DNA from: Astrocystis sublimbata
Lineage: Eukaryota > Ascomycota > Sordariomycetes > Xylariales > Xylariaceae
Assembly (NCBI GenBank): GCA_022453515.1
Contig: JAJNNY010000092.1
Location: 1-64,000, forward strand
DNA length: 64,000 bases
Direction: 5' to 3'
In this document: in pieces, positions 1 to 10,023 of the stretch
Layout of the letters: every line of letters starts with the position of its first letter
Numbering within the stretch: the stretch's first letter is position 1
Made by a program: the position numbers and the translations under genes
The notes under the pieces: generated by a model
Told to the model about the DNA's origin: nothing
Database searches by the model: none
What the model saw: the letters and a program-made list of their open reading frames with translations, nothing else

Positions 1-1000
1 TATTTAAAAACAACGCAAAAATATATATATAAAACATTAAACTCGGATTTTCTGTTTACTATGTTATAATTAAATAAGTAACCGCTAAATTAGACTTTTA
101 CTACTGTTTTAAAAACGTTTTTACTTAAAAAGAACTAAATCGCAACTTTTAAATACTTTTATTATATTTCGAAAATTAATAGTACTACTATGAAAAATAT
201 CGACCTTTTTTTTAACTAATTCTAAGTTTTAAAACTTTTATAGCTTATATTAAACTATTTTTATAACTATAATAAAATTAGGATTAAATAAAACGTAAGT
301 ATAGATTATTAAGTTATTTTTAAAACTAAAAATCATTAAACTTTTAAAAAAAATACCAATCGAAATAAATAAATTATATTTTTAAAAACTATTTATAATA
401 ATAATATACTTTTTATACTAATAATATATTAGAAGAATTAATATTTAAAACTAATAGTTTCTGTATTAAATATTAGCTTTGAAATAACTAGCGCTTTAAA
501 GCGCTAGTTATTTCAAAAGCTAATATTTTAATACAGAAACTATTAGTTTTAAATATTAATTCTTCTAAATATTATTATTAGTATAAAAAGTATATTATTA
601 TTATAAATAGTTTTTAAAAATATAATTTATTTATTTCGATTGGTATTTTTTTTAAAAGTTTAATGATTTTTAGTTTTAAAAATAACTTAATAATCTATAC
701 TTACGTTTTATTTAATCCTAATTTTATTATAGTTATAAAAATAGTTTAATATAAGCTATAAAAGTTTTAAAACTTAGAATTAGTTAAAAAAAAGGTCGAT
801 ATTTTTCATAGTAGTACTATTAATTTTCGAAATATAATAAAAGTATTTAAAAGTTGCGATTTAGTTCTTTTTAAGTAAAAACGTTTTTAAAACAGTAGTA
901 AAAGTCTAATTTAGCGGTTACTTATTTAATTATAACATAGTAAACAGAAAATCCGAGTTTAATGTTTTATATAACTATATTTTTGCGTTGTTTTTAAATA
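1..1000. repeat. Long near-perfect inverted repeat (palindrome), AT-rich
   Basis: Bases 1-about 497 are the reverse complement of about 501-1000. The two arms meet at a perfect short palindrome around GCGCTTTAAAGCGC (491-504). The arms differ by a few small indels, for example near 20-30 versus 970-985, and one base next to the centre, so they are not mechanical copies. The DNA is extremely AT-rich with no coding potential, like RIP-degraded repeat DNA. The left arm may continue beyond the window edge. It could be a head-to-head duplication of a transposon fragment or an assembly fold-back. The arm differences argue mildly for real DNA. Confidence 0.9.
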
Positions 1001-1170
1001 GAAAGGGTTATTTTAGAAAATATAGAAACGTACGGTTAAAATAAGGCTATTTTAAAAGTGTAGATGGGAGAATTAGTTAAAAAATAGCTATATGGGTAGA
1101 TTTAACCTGTTCTAAAAAAGAGGTGGTTGGGGTGGCCCGTGAGGGGGGGCTTATAAGGGGTGGACCTTAC
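1001..1170. other. AT-rich then G-rich spacer between palindrome and solo LTR
   Basis: This stretch has no gene. It runs from AT-rich sequence continuing out of the palindrome into a short G-rich block (about 1128-1165). It ends in CTTAC at 1166-1170, which I read as the left target-site duplication of the adjacent LTR. Confidence 0.5.
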
Positions 1171-1687
1171 TGTTACAAACCAATAAGACCAACCAGTTAA
1201 AGAGACCTGGTATAGCCACAAAAGCAGATAAAGCGGGGTCGATATAAGATATCGGTTAAAAGAATATCTATAATAGGGATATAAGGGAGATCACGTGACA
1301 GAGTCTCTATAGTCTCTAGGAAACAATAGAGACATGGTTTCTATAGTCTCTGGGAAACAACAGAGATATGGTTTCTATAGTCTCTGAGAAACAACAGAGA
1401 TATAGTCTCTATGGTCTCTAAGAGACAGTAGAAACAAGCAGTTATATAAAGGAAGGAAATACTATATAGCCACAACAGTATTCCTATATATTTAGTCTTT
1501 CCTTATTTTACCATTTAATTTAAGCATACTATCAGTTCTTAGAATAGGAGTAATCTCCTAACGACTTAGTAAACGATATCGCGTAATACTCCTTTATATA
1601 AGCTTAGCCCTTATCCCTAGGAACAAGAAACCTACTACGACCTTACCGTATCTCCAGTTTAGTACTAAAGATAGCCGGTTCGTTACA
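1171..1687 (+). mobile_element. Solo LTR of a Ty3/gypsy-like retrotransposon
   Basis: This 517-bp unit begins TGTTAC and ends CGTTACA, the TG..CA form of an LTR. It is flanked by CTTAC (1166-1170) and CTTGC (1688-1692), a 5-bp target-site duplication with one G/A difference. It aligns over most of its length with the reverse complement of 61215-61703, for example the segments around 1440-1500 and 1596-1612 and the terminal CGTTACA. No internal retrotransposon coding region adjoins it, so it is a solo LTR left by LTR-LTR recombination. The middle (1309-1435) is a 34-bp repeat array absent from the other copy. Confidence 0.8.
1309..1435. repeat. 34-bp direct repeats inside the LTR (3.7 copies)
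   Basis: Units start at 1309, 1343, 1377 and 1411 (the last is partial). Each opens with ATAGTCTCT or ATGGTCTCT and carries an internal AGAGA/TCTCT inverted match, so each unit could form a small hairpin. The array lies in the U3-like part of the LTR, just after a TCACGTGAC motif shared with the second LTR. Confidence 0.8.
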
Positions 1688-2529
1688 CTTGCTTAGCGAA
1701 CATACGACACACGGGACTACTATTCGCCAGCCAGATTACGGAGCTGAGGTGGAGCTTAGAGCTCGTGATGACTTCAAGTGGGCGGTGCAATTCACGGAAT
1801 CTCACGAGGCAGTGTTGGTCTCGTCTGAAGATGTTAGCTTTAGCCGAGAAAACATATAAGGAAGCAGAGGCACGTAGGCTGGGCCTTCGAGACCCAGTAA
1901 TGATATCATCCCAAGAACTGAAACAGCGTTCTGAGATGAGATGTGAACAGCACTTTCCCCTTTAAGCTTCGGAAAGCCCTAAGCGTTTACTCACATATAG
2001 CGATCACTTTTCAGTCTCTCACTCAAGTACCGAAGCATAACGATAGACAAATGTTTATTAAAGGTTTTACCTCTTATACAGGGCACTTTAGGTGTCGCAT
2101 AGGTTTTTGCACAATAGAAGGAATAGACGATGTCAAGCGAGCTAGTATTCTTCTCAAGACTCGGCCATGATTGAGACCCATGGGGCGGTGCTTCAACGGC
2201 CAATCAACAGTCTTACTCTGAGTTCAAGTGCTCCCCTTTTGTGTGAAGGGAGGACTGCTGCGCAAATCTAACTACGAATGAGGGGCAGTGTTAGCAGGGT
2301 ATATGGCCAGTCTTACACGTTGCCCTCGGCTGGCCGTGGAGAATGGCTACTCTTTGACCCAAGATGTGTTCATCCGCCCGAGACTTTGCAATAATGAAGC
2401 CTTTGTTTGCCATTGGATGGACTGTAACACATGTGACAGGGATTTGACGTAGCCATCGAAATAGCTAACGGCGCAGTTATAGCGAGGGATTCTTATGTTG
2501 GTGAAGCCGGGCCCGCCGGTATTATCTGA
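1688..2529. other. No intact gene; possible coding relics next to the solo LTR
   Basis: One plus-strand frame is open from about 1700 to 1858 and reads like a protein fragment, with residues such as YGAEVELRARDDFKWAVQF. It has no start or splice context and I do not recognise it. The remaining short frames (1943-2203, 2347-2565) show no protein-like features. This is probably decayed gene DNA at the edge of the RIP-affected block. Confidence 0.35.
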
Positions 2530-2802
2530 CAGATTGCAGCGATTGAAACACTCATCTATGATCACGGTGATGATGCGTTGGCAGTGAAGGTGGCGACTTT
2601 CGGTGACGAGATCCGCGCTACGCTCCAGACCCGGTCCGGATACGACAACCTATCGATCTTCTACAACTATGCACGTGGCGACGAGACCCTTGAGCAGATA
2701 TACGGCAAGGAGAAGTTGCCCCGGCTTGCAAAGCTGAAGAAGACCTGGGATCCCCACAACGTGTTTGCTTACAATCATCCGCTGCCTACGCATTATCCCT
2801 GA
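2530..2802 (+). pseudogene. C-terminal relic of a berberine-bridge-type FAD-linked oxidase
   Basis: The frame from 2530 to the TGA at 2800-2802 encodes about 90 residues ending in the conserved BBE C-terminus: IFYNYARGDE, then YGKEKLPRLAKLK, then WDPHNVFAYNHPLP. This segment closes the substrate pocket in BBE/6-hydroxy-D-nicotine oxidase-like flavoproteins. An in-frame TGA at 2527 lies directly upstream. I cannot find the PCMH-type FAD-binding domain or the His/Cys flavin attachment region to its left. The intact family is about 450-550 residues, so this is a truncated remnant. In fungi such enzymes often belong to secondary metabolism, but no cluster partners are visible here. Confidence 0.75.
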
Positions 2803-3015
2803 ATTGAGTCCTGGTAGGGCTAATTATGTTATCAAGGGGGGCGAGCTTGCCGCATATGCGTGCCCACGGCACTGGTACCGAACATGGGGCAGTACTGCGA
2901 TGTGAAGAGGCTATGCAGACCTGGGATGATGGTATACGGATTATGTATCGGCGTAACTAGACTATCAATTGACCTATCACCATTACATTCTTAGAGCCAC
3001 GGCCCACACCTTTCA

Positions 3016-3613
3016 GTGCACATTCTCGGAACGTATATCACTGCTCTTGCATCTGTTCACTTGTGTTCACTCTTTGAGGGAATACTCTGGTCAGATCACC
3101 TAATCTCTCCGTCGTCAGTTCCTCCATCTAGGTTATCACTCCATCGAGGGACTCAATGGAGGGCCAAGGGTGACAGCATTGATCCCAGTCTCTGTATGGG
3201 CGACGATGGCCCGGTAGCCGCCTTCATCATGACGCCTCACCCGGACCAGGCGAACCCAACATCGCAGAATCCAAACCCGCCGGTTCCAGGTCCCAACGAG
3301 TAGCTTTACGGAACACAGATAGGCCAGATAGCGCAGACACTGAGGGGTCTGATTCCGGATCTGAATATCATCGAATACAACTATGTCGCGCAGAACATAA
3401 ATGTCACGGAAAAACGACGCCGTTAGTCCATGAACCGAACTAACGGTATATATGCAACCCCACCTCTACGCGACAATAAAGCAACAAAAGAACCTCTGGC
3501 AGGGCGAGGCGCTGTTCGAATACAACTCGAACGCAGATGGGAGTGGCAATCTTAATTTCAGGCTCTGGTATGAACAGACTATGCGCGATGGAGATGGATG
3601 GAATCTTGTCTAG
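3016..3613 (+). pseudogene. Unrecognised coding relic in two blocks
   Basis: A plus-strand frame from about 3016 reaches a TAG at 3301 and then continues open in the same frame to about 3426, with residues such as GTQIGQIAQTLRGLIPDLN. About 20 bases further on, a shifted frame (about 3450-3613) reads QGEALFEYNSNADGSGNL, then NFRLWYEQTMRDGDGWNLV, and stops. Both blocks have the composition of real protein. One stop and one frame change separate the parts, suggesting an eroded gene. I do not recognise the family. Confidence 0.35.
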
Positions 3614-4073
3614 AAGAGTGGTCGGGCTGGTGTCATAACGCATGTAATGGATCGAGTCGCTCAAGTAGTCGTAGCCAGGCTGGGACTGAGACCAGACAAA
3701 GGGGCTGCAACGGGCACCTGCAGGCATTGCCACATCGTCAGCCACCATCGTATGCCCTATAAAACATGTACTTATAGCGCAACCCCTCTCGTCTCCAAAC
3801 CTGATATTGCGCATCATATTGGCAATTGTCACTCGAGCGTGCACCACGATTCATCCATCAAAAATACGTCTACCTACGTTTCAACTGATTCAAGCAGATG
3901 GAGCAATCTAGACTCGAGCAAAGACACACAAGCAGGTAGATGCTGCGAATTCATGTCTCACTTCATTTACTGAAGCCATCGACCCCGTCATTCAGCGTGG
4001 ACGCAGAATCCGCATTTGCAGCCCCTGCCGCTGAGCATCAAAAAGGAACCTATCACCACACATGTAACCAACC
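3614..4073. other. Intergenic region upstream of the F-box gene
   Basis: No supported gene. Overlapping short frames on both strands (3440-3847 minus, 3647-3973 plus) lack family features. The promoter of the F-box gene should lie here, but I see no distinctive element. Confidence 0.4.
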
Positions 4074-5503
4074 ATGCCCTTCCAGGCACTCCCTCCGGAG
4101 ATACTGTGCCTAGCCGCAATGCACCTTGACTTCCAGGACATCTTGGCTCTCCGGCTCGCAAGCCGCACTATCCGCGCCATAGTCTCCGACACAAGTATCA
4201 ACTCTCGCCTTTTCTCTCGGAAGCAGGTATATCTTAAGCAGGACTCATTAGCCGCCTTGGTAGAGATGACGAGACCCGGTCGGGCGGGGTGCGCTTTACA
4301 GCACTGTACTGTCACTGGCCTTGCGGGAGTGGCTATCACCGAATGTGATGAACACATCAACCTGTTGACTACGGCCTTCAAAAATCTAAAAATACATTCT
4401 ACTCAGGGGGCGCTCGTTTATCTACGTCTACACGTAGTGGCGACCAGTTCGAATGTCAGCAGCAATGAAGCACCAAATTCCAATCCCCCTGCATCGACAA
4501 GAGCTATCTTGAGAACGGCGAAAGAAACATTCAATATCGCTATGGCTGCTCTTCACGGCTCTGGACTGAGTGTAGACGAGCACCTGAATATCTTCCACGA
4601 CACCAGGGGCTGTAGTTTGGCGTTTGATGCCTGGCTATCTCTCGACCAGCAATTCACATCTCTGACGGCTTTCGGCAACCTCAAACGACTCGATGTGAGC
4701 TTGTCGTCTCCGTTTGACGATGCAATCGATGACGAAGACCAAGAAATCGACGACATTGTCTACTCTATACGCCCAAGTCAAGGCATACACGGAACAAGTG
4801 CACTTTATGGCTTGTTGAAGACTTCAACGATCATGCCCAACTTGGAAAGTCTGGATTTGCATTGGTATAATCTCCAGCACCTCGCGATTGCGATACAGCA
4901 CGATGACGTGGCACATATCCAAAGTCAGTCGGTTTTCAAGCATCTGACTAGTTGTTGTATCCAAGGCGTCCAAACCACCGGGAGTGATCTACTCCGGTTC
5001 CTAAAAACCCTCCGCCCAAAAACCGTTACCTTAACCGATATCAGTCTGAAGGATGGTATCTATACACCAATCTTTGATTTCATCACAATGCCGGTATGTA
5101 CCATGTGTCTCGTCTTAACCATTTCGAAGCCTGAGTGAGATAGATGGTGCGAATCAATGCTAACCTTCCGTTCGTAGTAAGTCACATCTCCAGCTTGGTC
5201 GAGGACTACCACCTTTAACACATACATCACAGGGACTCTCCGATTTTGCACTACCACTTTGACGACATTTGTGAGGGTACCAGGCTCGTGCACTTCGACG
5301 TACCTGGCGAACCGAAGTTTCGTTATCGGGGGAATGCCGTGGGCCTAGGGCCGAGCACACTAACGCGGTGTAACGACGATACGAAAGAAGAGATCCGATA
5401 CAGTACAGCTGAGGGAAGAGTTCTCGGCTCTCCCGAGAGGACTCGGTGGCTGAGGAGCAAGACCATCGAATATGGAGCACCACCGGGGTCGATTCTGCAC
5501 TGA
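4074..5503 (+). CDS. F-box domain protein
   Basis: The first exon (ATG 4074 to about 5093, 340 codons) opens with an F-box: LPPEILCLAAMHLDFQDILALRLASR-type sequence, with Leu-Pro-x-Glu-Ile at residues 6-10. F-box proteins recruit substrates to SCF (Skp1-cullin) ubiquitin ligases. The remainder has weak leucine-rich spacing, for example NLESLDLHWYNL. A GTATGT donor at 5094, a GCTAAC branch-like site at 5158-5163 and AG at 5176-5177 suggest an intron. A second open stretch to 5503 (HYHFDDICEGTRLVHFD, then GSPERTRWLR, then EYGAPP) looks like the C-terminal tail of fungal F-box proteins. The two exons do not join in frame with any simple GT..AG pair I tried. There may be another small intron or a frameshift near 5178-5245. 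The F-box is clear; the 3' structure is not. Confidence 0.7.
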
Positions 5504-6305
5504 CGATAAACTTCGAGTACATAAGCTTCTGGACCAAGATCTTTAAGTATAACTTATGGACCAACAAAGCTCCAGCTCATCCCAACTCTCAAGATGGGGT
5601 CTACTAAGGCGCGCAGAAGATTGAAACGGGATCATCTCATTCTGCCGAATAATGGTTGATACTGGAGCTATATATAACTGGTTATAGCTTCTTTCGTAAA
5701 TACGTCGTGAGTATATATGAACGTGTAGTTAAGATGCCTTTACCAATCATAGTACTTGGCTTACGCCAAGCCTGTGCTCCGCCGAGCTAGCGACATTATT
5801 ACTCTGCACTGTATATCTACTGTATTCTTGTCGAGCTAAGCAACCCCTGGCGACCCGGTCGTCAATAATAAGGGCGAACTTTCTCCATATGATCACTTGA
5901 AGATGGAGAAAGTCTGCCATCATTATGTGAGACCGTCCCAAACGACGCCAAGCTCCTTACGTACAAGGCTGGTGGTGTCGCGAGTTCAGATCTGATCGAG
6001 TCAGCGCTACTAAATATAGTGCAAATGAAGTATGCACGCAATGTGGTATTGACCAAAAGTTCTCAGCTCTCACTTCTCACCAATGTCAGCAGTTGTGCAC
6101 AATCAGACCGGTTACGTCACACGGCCTCCCATCGATGTCCCCAACATTCCCTCGTTTGCCTCTTCTACTGCCCTTCGTTCATACGCATACAGCGTGCGCC
6201 TCCGATGTGACTGACAGACGCAGGCCGATGTGAGACGTGATAGACCGCCGCGCGCCTGTCTCCTCCGTGCCGTCAGCACTCACAGTACCTACTCAGTCGC
6301 CAGGC
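5504..6305. other. Intergenic region with no supported gene
   Basis: Only short unsupported frames occur here (5747-5941, 5862-6056, 6019-6210). The stretch holds the end of the F-box gene and the promoter of the DUF2235-like/GTPase gene. I see no repeat or RNA gene. Confidence 0.4.
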
Positions 6306-9300
6306 ATGGCTTATACCGCTGTGACGCGACTCGTCGTGTTCATCGATGACTCTGACTACACCGAGGATGGAACACTCGGTGAGTTTGGGCCCTATCCTTA
6401 CTCACTCGTCATGAATAATCGAGGTTTCGGTCGCTGTCTCTCGTCTCCCACACTGACGGGGAAAAGGCCATGGTAATGCTAGCAATATCTTCAGGCTATA
6501 CAGCCTGGCGGCCGCGACGGGGTCCACACACACGGACCGCCACGGCCGCTCCGTGAGCCAGACGGTGCGCTATCACCAGGCCGTGAAATCAACCGGCACG
6601 TTCGCGCGCTTGCAGAACCGCACAGCCGGCTCTGTTGATCAGCAGGTGAAGCACATCGTGCAGGACATATGCGAACGGCTCAGCGTCGGCGGCCCGGAGT
6701 CCGAGCTCTTCCTCTACGGGTCCGGCCGTGGCGGCCATGTAGTGCAGGTGGTTGCGACGCTGCTGCACTTTCTCGGCATCCCCAGATCCATGAATGACTT
6801 TGACCAACTGTACCAGACGACGATCGCGCTCGCGGGCGCGCGGAAGCGCAATGACGCCCTGAACGGTGGTAAGTTGACGGCGCACCTTCAAGAGCACTGC
6901 TACGCGCCTCCCAAGATCCAATTCTTAGGTGTTTTCGACGGCCTGCGCACTGAAGTCGAGAAGAATGAATATGAATCGTCTTTTGTCGGATCGGTGCAGA
7001 ATTACCGTCACGCGCTCGCTTTCAGCGACACCTTTACCGCGCCATCGATGTGGCCAACTCCGCCAGGAGAGGAGCTCCAAGGTCGATCCTTCGCCCAGGC
7101 CTGGTTCATGGGCTCTCACTTGGATATTTGTGGCGGCTCGGAACACGACGGACTATCCCTGTTTCCACTCCAGTGGATTATCTTGGAGAGCATCAAAGCT
7201 GGTCTTGTGCTCAGGTCGGACAGAAACAGCGCTAGTACCCTGTCGCTCGTGTTTCCGCAGTTTTCCGGTGGTTTGCCTGACTTGGAGGCTGAAGAGAAGG
7301 CCCGGTGGCGCATCAAATACATCAACGGCATGGAGGTGGCCTTGTGGGACCTGCAGAGTGTGCAGGTTGACTCTAAATCTGCGCCCGATCATTCCATACC
7401 TTCAAGGCTCGGTCCCAGCCCCAAAAGTGCACGCAAGATTTTTGACAACGACGGCAGCCTCGCAGGGTGGGCGTCCCAGGATCCGTGCGGCAATATCATT
7501 CATCCGTCCATGTATGCAGTCCTCGATCGAAATGCCCGATACTACGACCAGGGCATCTTCAAGTCGAAGAAAAGAGAGCTTGCTGGATTCCTCGAATGCT
7601 TGGACGACCAGGGTCAGCCTCATCCGTGGTTGGAGGGGCTCGCCTTACAAGAGTCTGGCGTGAAAGCCTTCAGGATTCTGGTCTGCGGAAAGACAGGTGT
7701 CGGCAAATCTACCTTGATCAACAAGGTATTCGGAGTGGAGATGACGGAAGAATCGACGACATACAGTCAAGGCGTACACGACATCAACCAGGCTTTCGAG
7801 AACCCCAATCACCCTGGTCTACTCATCCACGACTCTCGGGGTTGGCAGGCCGGGAGCGACTCAGAACTCGACGAGATCGCCAAGTTCCTACGCCATCGTG
7901 CTTATCAGAAAAACCCGGCAGAGGCCCTACATGTTATATGGTGAGCTGGGTGGCGTTCCCATCGGTTTGTGGTCGTTCTCACTGCTGACAACTTGGCAGG
8001 TTCTGCATCAATTCAGACGTTAGTCGCATCGAGGAGGCGGACCGACGGACATTCGAAACCATAGCGCAATATTCGAGCGATGTCCCCGTCTTCATAGTCG
8101 GGACCAAGAAAGATCGGCTCGTGGCGTATCGCAAAATGGAACTTCTAGAGGGCCACATGGAGCGGACAGGAGACTACAAAGAAGCAAACCGCCTGGCTAC
8201 GGAGGAGGCCAATGAGCACGCCGAGCAGCAATTCCTCGTACTGCGCGATCAGCTGTCCAACTTGGATCACTACAAAGCTGACGGGTGTTCCTGCATTTCG
8301 AAAGGTAAGTCCTCCACGAGAGGCGACGACAGACACGCTATAGTATGACCATCGTCCTGGTATTAACTTGCTCGCTAGATGATAGTGAGGGCATCCGCAA
8401 GCTCATCAGCGACACCGTGGACCTCATTGTCGACGAACGTGTGCGTGTTTTCTGTGTAGCCGCCCAGGTGGTCGACGTGGAGCAGAAGATTGACCAGGCC
8501 ATAACAGAGGTTATGCGGCTCGGCGCACACGCCATCCGTACGGCGATGGTTCCCCTACCGGCGTCGGGCCTGATCGGCACACCCACGGTTTCCCGGATCC
8601 TCTGCGAGCATGTCATCCAGTGTTTTGGATTTCCGAAAGCCACACCTGAGGCCGTCGAGGAGATCATGTCCCAAGTCGTCATGAAGAATCTCAAGACCTT
8701 CATGCGCGTCTCGCTCACCCAATTTGGAACCATCAGCGCTGTCACCCTCGGAGCCGCGATACCCACAGGCGGTATTGGCGTTCTCGTAGGCATAGCCGGG
8801 TGTATCCTCTCCACGCCCCCGACAGCACGGATGTTGCTCAAGTGTGCGTGTGATATGATCCTCATTCTTGAGAGGTCCTTTCGCTACCAAGGGAAGTACG
8901 TCTCAGTAAAACAGTTGGAAGACGCGGCAGCCTATTACACGACGACGATGACGAAAAAGCTAGACGGAACACCCATCTTGCTACAGCAGAACGTACATGA
9001 ACAGGTCGATAATATGATCCCTTTAAAGAAGATAGGTATCGGTTTCAAGTTCGGCACGCTCCGATCCGGCGTGCAAGATATCATCTACTTGAACAGATAC
9101 GACAGAGACTCCCTATCCCAAACCCAATCCCGAGCCCCGAGCAGAGTGAGCTCAAACCAGACCCACACGACATCTCGACTACCCTCTCTAGACCAGACCA
9201 TGACCCCCAGCCCAACGTCCACAACAGAGACATGGCGGAATCGGAGAGGCGATGTGGCGAGGTCGACACCACCACACCAGGCCAACCCCGAGGCGAACAT

Positions 9301-9670
9301 GAAGTTCCTGGGCGGCGCTGCCCCCTTTGGCCAGCCCATCCCCGAGCTAGACTCGATTCCGGCCAAAACTCGAAGTTATCCCGCCGAGCTTGACGGCACC
9401 TCCATCGGCGGCCACCCGGCAAGCCGACCGGCCGAATTAGCGGGCGACTACGGATTGCCTCACCAGACGCACCCGGACTACACGCCATCGCCGCAGCAAC
9501 ATGCCCCCCAGATGACCATCTTCACACCAGTCGACAATTCAGCCGCGGCGGCCCAGCAGTGGCCCACGCCGAATACTACTGCTCTAAGCCCGCCGACCGA
9601 GGACCTTGCGATACGGAAAAAGAAGTCGTCCTCTAGTATCTTTAAGAAGTGGAAGTTTGGGAAATCATAA
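6306..9670 (+). CDS. DUF2235-like / GTPase fusion protein (1047 aa)
   Basis: Proposed exons are 6306-6378, 6467-7940, 8000-8304 and 8379-9670, with introns of 88, 59 and 74 nt. They sum to 1048 codons in one frame. Residues 1-about 400 resemble DUF2235 (alpha/beta hydrolase-like): RLVVFID at the start, a SNIFRLY segment, and a GSGRGG motif near residue 108 where the family has G-x-S-R-G-A. The nucleophile Ser is therefore Gly, so this domain is probably not a hydrolase. A G domain follows: P-loop GKTGVGKST (about 430), DxxG as HDSRGW (about 479) and TKKD (about 551). A hydrophobic Gly-rich stretch (about 733-780) could contact membrane. The Ser/Thr/Pro-rich tail ends in a Lys-rich KKWKFGKS. 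It is convergent with the NLR gene (3' ends 353 bp apart). I infer a regulatory or defence-type GTPase; the function is unknown. Confidence 0.85.
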
Positions 9671-10023
9671 GGGGTTTCATTGTGTTTTGATATAGTTATT
9701 CTAGGAATACGCATAGACATGATTGATGAAGACCTTTAGGAGGTCCCTTCCCATCTGAATGCGGCGGTTGATGATGTACATAAAGAAGCTAGTCCTCTTA
9801 ACAAAGATATAGATGTCTCGACACATATCATTGACGACATATTGGTCCAAGCTACGCAGACAATTCCCAGGAAACTCCGAATTGTTAAGATTTACACGGT
9901 TTTCCCTCATTCATTCTAACTAGGTTGAACTGTAGAAGCCTAATTCAAGCATGAAAACAACCCACAATGTGACGATAGGCCTTACCATCCAATCCTTGGA
10001 ACTCGGAGACCGCGATAGTGGAG
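9671..10023. other. Convergent 3' intergenic region
   Basis: This is the 353-bp, AT-richer spacer between the stop of the GTPase gene and the stop of the NLR gene. It must hold both 3' UTRs. I see no gene or repeat. Confidence 0.5.

Noticed and set aside
1..1000. Telomere or centromere repeat
   Set aside because: No TTAGGG arrays or higher-order satellites; the structure is a single palindrome.
6929..7988. Alternative frames within the GTPase gene
   Set aside because: They overlap the exon that carries the DUF2235-like region and P-loop, and have no motifs of their own.
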